Of a stretch of 64,000 nt of DNA, positions 55,213 through 64,000 are shown in pieces. The stretch is from Lytechinus pictus (lineage: Eukaryota > Echinodermata > Echinoidea > Temnopleuroida > Toxopneustidae). Position numbers and translations under genes: made by a program. Each line of letters opens with the position of its first letter. The stretch's first letter is position 1. The stretch lies in the NCBI RefSeq assembly GCF_037042905.1, contig NC_087253.1:8792501-8856500 (forward strand), in the 5' to 3' direction. A model generated the notes under the pieces. It ran no database searches. It was not told the origin of the DNA and was given only the letters and a program-made list of their open reading frames with translations.

Positions 55213-56409
55213 TGTTTTATATCCCTCTTTAACTTGTGGGCCTATAGTCCTTGCCGATGTTTAACCGATCTAGGCCAAATCTTATGTTGTTGGACCTCGT
55301 CCTACTCTAAGCCTGTCGAGATAATGCTAGACAGTTCCTGGGTCCGCTGCGCTGCGTTGGCCGTTGCTGCAGTGGCACTCAAAATAAATACGTGCAGTCG
55401 AAATTTATGCTCTAAAATTTAGTATCGGATCTTGACTCACCTTGTTAGGTATGTTTATTCCATATTAAATGATCCTGTATGAATAGCCTTTAGAATTAGA
55501 TTTTCTGCATTGTAATCTAAACCCAATTACACCGTTGTTTTTCAGATTGTCGGTACGGTAATTTGGGCGAGAGCTTGTATTTTACTTTATTTACTTTTTG
55601 CGAATGATCGATATCTGGGTCAAGTCAGGGAGCATGCGCAATTCAAAGTTGAGAGAAAATATCGAGCATGAGCATGCGCAGTTCTGCCCATGAAAGTATA
55701 TCGAAAAATATACGGAGCTACAAGAAAACTATACGGAGCTAATTTCAGCGATGTGTTTTCCTATTGAAATTATACTTTGTCACTTGATCACGAATTGACC
55801 AATCGTTTATCTAGAATACTCATGAATATTCATAAGAGGGATATAATAAAATATATAAATAAATTTAGTTACTTGTAACTGAAAATGAGTGGAAATGACA
55901 GGGAAAGAGAATAAAGAAAGCTGAATGAAGGTGACAAAAAGAAAGGAAAGGAGAGAGTGGAGAGAGAGAGAGAGGGGTGGGAAAGGAAAATAAAAAGTGA
56001 CACAGGCAAAGGAATTGTGAACGCACCCAAAATGGTACAATAATACTTAAAATACTTAAAATAAGACTTATAAGAACTACGCATATAAATTTATCATTTG
56101 ATAACAATTGATGGGGTTATGACTTTAAAAAGAATATTATAACAAAATGTACGAATAGAGAGAAAAAAACATATCGCTTACTTACCTACTACGAAAATTG
56201 TGTTGGAAGAATCATGCTAATCAACCTCTTAGTGTTAAACCTGCTTGAAAGTGAGATATTGGATTACTGATAAAGGGAAGAAGACAGTAGAAAAATAAAC
56301 TTCAGAAACTGCCATTGATCTCAGAAACATGTGATCCCATAATGAGAAGATGAATTCAGCTTCCTCCTTGAAACAAGTCAATGTTTTAAATTGCTGCAAC
56401 AGGTAGCTA
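55213..56409. other. Spacer with short repeats
   Basis: TTTTATATCCCTCTT near 55214 is inverted at 55834-55850, which hints at an old TIR pair. GAGCATGCGCA and TATACGGAGCTA each occur twice (55630-55742). A GA-rich patch lies at 55935-55985. No gene was seen. Confidence 0.4.
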
Positions 56410-58068
56410 AAGCCCCTTTCACAATTGACGTACGACCATTTGCGACCTTTTGGTCGTGCGACAGGCTGCAACAGGCATCAATCGCTAGTCATCTCATAAG
56501 ATCGCACAGAGGCTTTCACAGTTGCAACAGCTGTCGTACAACAAAACAACCAGTAAACCCCGATGCACGAGTAAGTCGCATATACTCTTATTGTGCTCGT
56601 GCGATCACATGCGAGTGTTGCACGAGGGATTGCGAGTGGAACGGTCGCATACATGCGAATGAAACGGTAGTGCAATGTTGTAAGCCGTTGCGATCGGTCT
56701 TGCAACAGTCTTATGGCCCATATTATTATCGCAACCAGTCGCAAGACAGGTCTCTGTACATGTAGGTCGCTTGCACATGTGCAAGTGTTGCACGACCTCC
56801 AGTCAAGTAAATGCGACTACTTAGTTGTGCCACCTCTCGCACCAAGTCGTACAACGTTGAAAGACACTCGCACGATGATCGCCCGACCGATGGTACGACC
56901 CCGGGTACGGTCTGATGCGAGTGAATCGATCGTATTTGATCGTGTTCGGATTTTGAACATGTTCAAAGTTCAGATGTGACCAGTCACGACCACCTCGAGT
57001 TCGTGCGACCGTCTACAACGACTGCGAGTGCTCGCAAGACACCAAGAGATCGATCGTGCAACAACAAGAAAAAACTGTTGCAGGCAGTCGTAAACTGGTC
57101 GGACGTCAATTGTGAAAGGGGCTGAACGGTCGCATACATGCGAATGCAACGGTAGTGGAATGTAGTAAGCCGTAATTTCGATCGGTCTTGCAACAGTCTC
57201 ATATTATCGCACCCAGTCGCAAGACTGGTCTCTGTAGGTCTCCAGCACATGTGCAAGTGTTGTACGACCTCCAGTCGACTAAATGCGACTATACTTAGTT
57301 GTGCCACCTCTCGCACCAAGTCGTACAACGTTGAACAACACTCACACGATGATCGCCCGACCGATGGTACGACCTGTTGCGAGTGAATCAATCGTATTTG
57401 ATCGCGTTTGGATTTTGAACATGTTCAAAGTTCAGATGCGACCAGTCACGATCACCTCCGACCACCTCGAGTTTGTGCGATCGTCTACAACGACTGCGAG
57501 TGCTCGCAAGACACCATGGGATCGATCGTGCAACAACAAGAAAAAACTGTTGCAGGTGGTCGTAAACAGGTCGTACGTCAATTGTGAAAGGGGCTGAACG
57601 GTCGCATACATGCGAATGCAACGGTAGTGGAATGTAGTAAGCCGTAATTTCGATCGGTCTTGCAACAGTCTCATATTATCGCACCCAGTCGCAAGACTGG
57701 TCTCTGTAGGTCTCCAGCACATGTGCAAGTGTTGTACGACCTCCAGTCGACTAAATGCGACTATACTTAGTTGTGCCACCTCTCGCACCAAGTCGTACAA
57801 CGTTGAACAACACTCACACGATGATCGCCCGACCGATGGTACGACCTGTTGCGAGTGAATCAATCGTATTTGATCGCGTTTGGATTTTGAACATGTTCAA
57901 AGTTCAGATGCGACCAGTCACGATCACCTCCGACCACCTCGAGTTTGTGCGATCGTCTACAACGACTGCGAGTGCTCGCAAGACACCATGGGATCGATCG
58001 TGCAACAACAAGAAAAAACTGTTGCAGGTGGTCGTAAACAGGTCGTACGTCAATTGTGAAAGGGGCTT
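56410..58068. mobile_element. TIR DNA element with internally amplified 3' half
   Basis: The ends are AAGCCCCTTTCACAATTGAC and its complement GTCAATTGTGAAAGGGGCTT, flanked by TA (56408-56409, 58069-58070). The interior is dense in TCGCA/TGCGA and GTCGTAC words on both strands. Near-complete right ends also occur inside at about 57097-57123 and 57575-57595, each followed directly by interior sequence. There is no transposase. The overlapping ORFs on both strands are products of the repeat. Confidence 0.8.
56641..58068. repeat. Three tandem units of 485, 472 and 472 bp inside the TIR element
   Basis: ACGGTCGCATACATGCGAAT starts each unit, at 56641, 57126 and about 57598. Each unit ends in CAATTGTGAAAGGGGCT. 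Units 2 and 3 look almost identical, and unit 1 is more diverged. Confidence 0.85.
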
Positions 58069-58616
58069 TACAAAACATTATGAGGAAATGGACAAGAATT
58101 TATTCAGCGCCAGTCTACCATTACCATTCTTTACAGAGTCACGATTTATTATTGTTGAAAACGGCTTTTTGTTTCAAAAATTTTCCTATTGAGTGTTTTC
58201 AATGGTTGACATTGTGGCGCTCTTTATGGCACACGATATTTAGTATTTGTCAAGTATGTGTTCCTTGTGCAGTTATTTTTTGTCTGCATGCATGTTCCTT
58301 TACATGAACTTATTTTTACCCAAAATGGAATTTCAGAATTAGGGGGGGGGTGATTTATTTTGAAAGCGCATCTATTTACCCCCCCCCCCACACACACCAA
58401 ACGCTATTTAAAGCACCCGAATTGTTGGCTTAGGGTTCATTTATTGAATTAAATCTTAAAGATTTTACCCGACGTTTTTAGAGGGATCTTTATTTTATTT
58501 TATTCATTTTTTTGCTATTCACGAATGAAAAGTGACAAAATTAATGCAGAAAAATGTCTTGCCAAAGAAAAATAGGTCCTCGGTGGGATTCGATCACACA
58601 AACCGACTCCATTATA
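58069..58616. other. Spacer ending in antisense SINE-like fragment
   Basis: At 58540-58616 TCTTGCCAAAG...GGTGGGATTCGATCACACAA resembles the antisense tRNA-like part of the SINE at 3908-4217. The Tc1-like element appears to have inserted into it. A G9 run and a C11 run lie at 58341-58390. Confidence 0.45.
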
Positions 58617-59653
58617 CACTCGGCAAAAAAAGTTCTTGGACACTTATAAAAGTTAAGATATTCCATATAGATATTTGATTAAAGGTAAATTATTGTATGT
58701 CAACATGACCAGACAATATTCCTCTTCCAGTATGACATGACATTTTCATGTGAACAGTCATGCATTAATGGTTAAACGCTTTAAACAATAGCAATGTCAG
58801 AAAAAGAAAATTCCAAGAAATGCTCAGTCAGTGCATGGCTGGTTACAGGCATTGAACAATAGCAATGTCAGTAAAAGAAAATTGCAAGAAGACGATCAGT
58901 CATTCTTTCAGTTGTGATAGTTTGTGTGGCATTAATATCCATTAAACGATAAAAGCAAACTTAAAGTCAAATACCACTCTAAAAGTAAAGAGAAAGCTAT
59001 CCACCTTGGATGCATCACTATTCCACTGGAATTTTAAGTCAAAGTCAGTCGATTAAAAAAATGTCAAATTTCAGTATCTTGGCATAAGCAAAAGAAAAGT
59101 ATCCTTATCCTCCTATCTTCTGCAGGGGTGGTGGCCCTAGGTCGAACACTCCTAGGGCGGTCTGTAACTTCATCAGTCGCCAAATACCGCTGGTTCAAAT
59201 TTAAAATTGGTGAAACCTGGAAATATCGAGCCACTTGTCTAAATGACTGCCCAGACTGCAACATTCCTATTGCTCTTGCACGCTCTTGGTTGGAAAGCTT
59301 CATCTTGAAAGTGAATGTCCAAAGGATCCATCTCATTATGCATCTCATGATGCATCCCTAAGCATTTAATTCAAATAATAACTACCTGTTGAAGTTGTTG
59401 AATGTATGCCTACAGGATGGCCATGATCATTAGCATTTGAATGGTCCATTTCTTGCAATTTTCTTTTACTGACATTGCTATTGTTTAAAGCATTTAATCA
59501 CCCATTCATGACTGTTCACATGAAAATGTCATGTCATAATGGAAGAGGAATATTGTTTGGTCATGTTGACATACAATAATTTGCCTTTAATCAAATATCT
59601 ATATGGAATATTTAAACTTTTATAAGTGTCCAATAATTTTTTTTTGCCGAGTG
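58617..59653 (-). mobile_element. Tc1-like transposon, internally deleted, long TIRs
   Basis: Both ends start CACTCGGCAAAAA and are flanked by TA. The inverted arms run about 200 bp (TATTCCATATAGATATTTGA and TCAAATATCTATATGGAATA; ATGACATGACATTTTCATGT in both). The interior holds only the N-terminal part of a transposase on minus. Confidence 0.9.
59064..59303 (-). pseudogene. Tc1-like transposase, N-terminal DNA-binding part only
   Basis: From ATG 59303 the product reads MKLSNQERARAIGMLQSGQS, FRQVARYFQVS, then VTDRPRSVRPRATTPAEDRR and IRI. This is the paired-like HTH pair of Tc1 transposases with the GRPR/AT-hook-like linker (here VRPR). The DDE domain is missing. It could bind the TIRs but not cut. 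Confidence 0.85.
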
Positions 59654-59756
59654 TACAAAAATATATATTTCTATTGGTAGGTTGGAGTCGGTTTTCTTTG
59701 AGGGACCGGAGCATACTTGTTTTGTTTACACCGCAACTGTAAAGACGTATACCAAG

Positions 59757-60400
59757 ATGGCTGAGAAGGACACCAAGAAGGCTCCTAAGAAGAAACCAGT
59801 GACCCATTGAAGGAGCGGAATGGATCTTCGCTCCAGGCAATCAAGAAGTACATCGAGCAGAACTTCGATGTCCAGATGGACCGACAGCTCATTTTCATCA
59901 AGAGGGCTCTGAAGGCTGGTGTGGTGAAGGGCAAACTTACGCAGACAAAGGGTGAAGGTGCTCCGGGGTCATTCAGATTTAATGTGCAAGCAGCCAAGGC
60001 ACAACCAGCGGAGAAGGCCAAGAAGGAGAAAGAGGGCCAAACAGCAAGCACAGCGGGAGAAGGCAAAGGCGAAATCTGCAGCCCAGAAGGAGAAGAAGAA
60101 GAAGGCAGCCGCTAAGAAGGCAAAGGCAGCACCAAAGAAAGTGAAGAAGCCTGCAAAGAAGACTAAGACCACTGAGAAGAAAGAAAAGAAAAAGACACCA
60201 AAGAAGAAAGTCCCTGCCAAGAAGTCGACACCCAAGAAGGCGACAAAGAAGGCAGTAACCAAGAAGCCAAAGGCTTCGAACCCCAAGAAACCCCAAGAAA
60301 AAATATATATATTTACAAAATCTAGAAATTATTGCAACTTTCACGATTGTTGTGAGACCTACCCCTGGGACCACTTATTTCACAGTTACTAGGATACAGA
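59757..60400 (+). pseudogene. Linker histone H1-like pseudogene
   Basis: ATG 59757 opens [17 protein letters not shown] and hits TGA at 59808. In the next frame the globular domain resumes as [20 protein letters not shown] and [20 protein letters not shown] followed by GSFRF, the H1/H5 winged helix. The first ~20 residues of that domain are missing. Near 60015-60030 the frame slips again into a Lys/Ala-rich tail ([20 protein letters not shown]). Chromatin compaction would be the parent's role. Two frame breaks and the deletion make it dead. AATAAAG occurs at about 60439. AAAATATATATTT-like repeats on both sides (59657, 60297) hint at a retrocopy but are low complexity. Confidence 0.85.
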
Positions 60401-62367
60401 TGGGGGTTGCATTGCATCCAAAAGTTCAATGACTGAAATAAAGAAAAAATAGAAAAATATCACAAAGGAAATGGAAGGGAAAGGGTAAAATGTAATATCA
60501 TTTTTTTTTCTTTGTTACGTTAGATTTCGTTTTTAAGATTGTATGCATTTTTTCTTGCATGCTCCACTAGCTCGCGGCAATTTTTTGAGGGTGTTTTGTT
60601 TTGTTTTGTTTTTACCCGTACGCCATGTACTGCCCCTCTCTTTTTTTCTCATTATGCGACGATTAACAGCTCTGGACTTAATCATTGACGAACAGGACAT
60701 TATGACATGTTTATTGAATTCGTATATTTTTCAAGATGGGTTAAATAGAGTAAATAACAAAACTATCATTAATCAACCTCAATCGCGAAGGGAATGCTTC
60801 TTGGGTGATAGTACATGTTGCACGAAGAATACAATTATTCACGCCATCTACGTCAGTCTCGATTGTGAAAAAAGTTTCTGAAGCATAACTCACATTGTCT
60901 GAATAAAAACTTGAATGATTTATTATGAAAAATCAAGTGACGAATACTTATCTATAGTGTGATGCCATGGGATCGCTGATGTTAGCACGTAAATTTGTGC
61001 TACGATACGGAAGGGGGCAAATTAAGAGCATCGCGCCCTCTCTCTCCCTTGTTATCTCTTTTAATCACACACACTAATAAGCCCTCACATGCGCATCTTC
61101 ACACACCCTTACACACACACACACACACAAGTAGACCTAACGTAAGTTAGACCCCTTCTAGAGTCTAGATGTAGGCTACAGACTACTCAAAGACCGGCCC
61201 GCGGGCCAAATCTGGCCTGTGAAGCATGTCCATGATCATCTGGCCCGCCCTTGTCACTCATGAGGAATGACCGAGTCTCTGACTCTGATCTTTTAAATTT
61301 AAGGTAGACTAGACTCTAGTCTAGATATAAACTTAAGTTAGGCCTACATCTGTGTGTAAAGAAGAGTAGATCTAGTCCAGACTATACCTAGGCCTAGATC
61401 TAGATCTAACGTTATAGTCTAGGTCTAGATCTAGATCTAACGTTACAGTAGATCTAGACCTCGGCATCTCTAGTAATATCGCAATTGACTAACAAAAAAA
61501 TATTAGTTAACGTTAGACTAGTCTCACTTATACTAGGGCAAGGTGGTGGCTACCTTTTTTTTTATTGGAGCAACTTTAGAATACCCCACCACAAAAATTG
61601 ACCAGACGTTCGTAGGGTACCCAAAGCTTCACCAATAAAGCTATAGTTTATCTGAAGACTTAAGTTTCTTAAGTAGCACTAAACCTAATCCTAACCCTAG
61701 GTATTCGACGTTTATGTACATAATTTTAAACTCTATTGGTGTGGTATTATAAAGTTAAGCCTTTTAATTCATGGTAGATTCTACCGTGAGTTAGTCATAA
61801 CTGTTACTAGTCTATGGTAAAAAAGTTATAGGGGCCTATCTGTATCTAGTCTAAGTTAGTTCTAACACTTAGACTAGGTCTAATCACATCCGGACCCTCA
61901 AGCCAGGGGCGGCGATCCCGGGGGGGGCGGACACGTCCCCCTCAATTTTTTAAGGGGGGATCGTCCCCTCCGGATAATTTGAAAAAGTGCAAAAAAAAAA
62001 TGTATAGCAAATACTGATTAAAGGCTGCAACACATTTTTATGCTCTGGGGGGCCTAAGAGTGCATCGTTTAGACTAATAAAAATGCAAAATCTTCTCGCT
62101 CGGTCGCTACGCTCCCTCGCATAATATCCTTTAAACGTACAAGTAAATATTGTAGGTGTAACCTGGCTGCCAGGCCATGTGAATCTCCTTCTAATGCACA
62201 GTGCAACTGAGTCGGAATGGCAAAGACTAGTAGTAATGACCAAATCGAGAGGGAAATTTGGGCAGCTAGATCAGAGTAGGGTTAGTGGCTACTGTTATAG
62301 TAGTACTGTGGATGTGGCCGAGGAGTATGAGCTGTTGTAATCATATTAGATAATCCTTCATTTCCAG
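60401..62367. other. Spacer with CTAGATCT-rich stretch
   Basis: At 61290-61480 the words TCTAGATCTAGATCTAACGT and GTCTAGACT-like variants recur, and (CA)n lies at 61110-61128. A G8 run near 61920 adjoins GGGGCGGCGATCCC. No gene was supported; the ORF 60543-60881 has no family features. Confidence 0.45.
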
Positions 62368-62500
62368 GTACTCCCTCACAGTCCAGTAATGAAACCAAAG
62401 AAGCGACAAAGGGTGACACCCAACGTTGTGGCATCAAAATGGATCCAAGGAAAAAAAGACCAGGATCATTTTGAATGCCATTACTTTGGCCCATTAAAAG
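62368..62500 (+). CDS. SET-domain (KMT5A-like) gene, exon with probable start
   Basis: The acceptor TTCATTTCCAG precedes 62368. ATG at 62389 opens MKPKKRQRVTPNVVASKWIQ and GKKDQDHFECHYFGPLK, then a donor AAAAG/GTTTGT in phase 1. The joined codon with the next exon gives KGRGV, the usual entry to a SET domain. The frame is also open upstream to the acceptor, so the start could lie in an earlier exon. The N-terminal basic stretch could act in nuclear import. The family methylates lysines, and KMT5A acts on H4K20. Confidence 0.65.
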
Positions 62501-62772
62501 GTTTGTGTTTTAAATTATTTGTGTAATTCCATTCTAAACTGAATATTTCATTCAAATTGATACACACCATAGACTTTCAGTGTAATGTACAGTTACACAG
62601 GTGTATATAGTTCTAGCCCAACTATTAATAGAGGTGCCATGCTTTACAGAGTAGAACTTTACTTTAATTGCATTGTAGGCCGCCTAAATGCTTTTGTCCT
62701 CTTTTAGTCCGTTCCTTGCATTCTTTTCCCTTTACCTTCCTTTTCAGAATAGTATAGGGAAGGGAGGGGAAG

Positions 62773-62813
<41 letters not shown>

Positions 62814-63917
62814 ATCGTGTTCGTACTTAATGCACGATCGAGTCATCCACTCACTTTTTTTTTTATTTGCTTACAGATAAAAATTACTAACAATCTGAAA
62901 ATCAGTTTTGTTTTCACTTTTTATGTGCTTTTAGTGTTTGCCGATTGATGTGTATGGCAACATGTTTCAGTCACCAATGCACCAAAATCTAAAAGTCAGT
63001 ATGGTAGTTCATACACTCATCTTCCCCCCCCCCCCCCCAAAAAAAAAAAAAATATATATATATATATATAACAACAACAAAAAGTGGCCATTTTGTTTTT
63101 TTAACTCTAATTTTTGTTATAAGACTCTAATATTAGGTAATGAACAATATACCTAAGGGAAATTATTCCTCTTTCAGATGAGCATATATTAAGTCGTCAT
63201 CCATGCATAATGAGTTACAGTCCAATAACCATGCAAATGTGTAAAAACAAAAATATTGAATTATTCACGAACATGATATTTTGCTTGGTGATTTTGACTA
63301 ATACCATACACCATATGTTTTGATGCCTATCTAATGTAGGCATTTGGGGGGAGCATGCTGGCATGGGTATTGGACTCATCCATAGGCGATCAAAAATTAA
63401 AATTCTGCTCATCTGATTGTTTATCAAAAAATCTTTTAGGTTGAACAAGTGGCAACTTCCCTTTTTTATCTGAGTGTAATTATAGTTATTTATATAATTT
63501 CAGACTTGGAGGGAATATACAAGCTAAACATTTACATTAAGGGGAATCTGCTATAAAAGGGATTTTCCAATTCCTTTTCACATTTTAATAGTGTGTTTTG
63601 TCCAGTTGGATTGGTTAGGAATAGGCAGTTAATTCACAGGTTTTAGTTGGCAAAACAAAAATTCATAATTCAGCTATTGTATCTATACTGCCTAAAATAT
63701 TTTCAGAAAGTACTGCAATGACAAAGGACATTCTTCTTTAACCTTGAATATGTCTATAAGGGGGTTGGGGCAGGGGCTGGCATGGAAAGGGATAGGAAAA
63801 ATGTTATAGATGTTAATTGTGCCTTCAAGTAAAGTGTTTTTAATTCAATCAGTCTTTATTAATAGTTACAATTTTCTATTTCCTCCACTCTACATTACCC
63901 CCCCCCCAATTTTGCAG
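62501..63917. other. Intron of the SET-domain gene
   Basis: The intron contains an A-run of about 40 nt (62773-62810), a C11A13 run at 63026-63051 and (TA)n at 63052-63070. A pyrimidine-rich CCCCCCCCAATTTTGCAG precedes the acceptor. No other gene was seen. Confidence 0.6.
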
Positions 63918-64000
63918 GAAGAGGAGTAGTTGTGACACGCGATATACAAAAAGATGAGTTTCTCTTACAGTATGCTGGAAATCTGATAAATGGCACCGAT
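63918..64000 (+). CDS. SET-domain (KMT5A-like) gene, second exon, cut by window end
   Basis: The exon reads GRGVVVTRDIQKDEFLLQYA and GNLINGTD and continues past the window. GRGV..T.....EF...Y.G.LI is the N-terminal part of the SET domain that binds S-adenosylmethionine. The spacing fits KMT5A-like proteins best. The catalytic NHS and YDYG motifs would lie beyond the end. The phase-1 acceptor matches 62500. Confidence 0.7.

Noticed and set aside
56391-58192. Overlapping ORFs on both strands in the chained TIR element
   Set aside because: They repeat with the 472-bp unit and mirror each other. Their openness follows from the repeated TCGCA/GTCGTAC words.

Overview
The window reads as nuclear DNA of a marine deuterostome invertebrate, most likely an echinoderm such as a sea urchin. 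The evidence is AT-rich sequence, exons separated by long introns, many terminal-inverted-repeat (TIR) MITEs, tRNA-derived SINEs, CR1/L2- and L1/Tx1-type LINEs, and tandem GT10 fucosyltransferase genes. The species call is inference. There are no bacterial operons, rRNA genes or CRISPR arrays.

Layout. At 1-3.4 kb are the last exons of a regucalcin/SMP30 gene on +. At 3.9-5.3 kb are a SINE and two MITEs. From 5.8 to 16.5 kb lies a CR1-like LINE on the minus strand, split by a nearly full-length L1/Tx1-like LINE on + (7.10-13.38 kb) flanked by an 11-bp target duplication. The L1-like element has an extra open frame of about 416 codons between ORF1 and ORF2 that overlaps ORF2 by ATGA. At 17.1-26.6 kb and 30.05-35.9 kb are two copies of a segmental duplication. 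The first holds an intact single-exon alpha-1,3-fucosyltransferase gene (18500-20059), and the second holds its pseudogene. Copy 1 was later invaded by a second LINE, which was itself hit by a solo LTR and by a PIF/Harbinger-like DNA element. Between the copies lies a small permuted-papain-fold gene (28156-28616, minus) with a one-base break.

From 36.4 to 54.2 kb on the minus strand is a Thr/Ser-rich secreted mucin-like locus. One internal exon (36431-36832) lies downstream of a four-copy, nearly identical 3635-bp tandem array. Every array unit carries the same first exon: a Kozak start, a signal peptide, a Thr-rich stretch and a phase-1 splice donor. Units 3 and 4 share a 196-bp foldback MITE that is absent from units 1 and 2, so the expansion happened in steps and recently. 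The array looks like four interchangeable first-exon cassettes feeding one downstream gene body. That model is inference.

From 55 to 64 kb are a long palindrome, a 1.66-kb TIR element whose 3' half is repeated about three times, an internally deleted Tc1-like transposon, a broken linker-histone H1 copy, and the first exons of a SET-domain (KMT5A-like) gene that runs off the end. Cellular genes with visible coding sequence are therefore regucalcin (partial), one fucosyltransferase, the mucin-like gene (partial), the papain-fold gene (one break) and the SET gene (partial). Most of the rest is mobile DNA.
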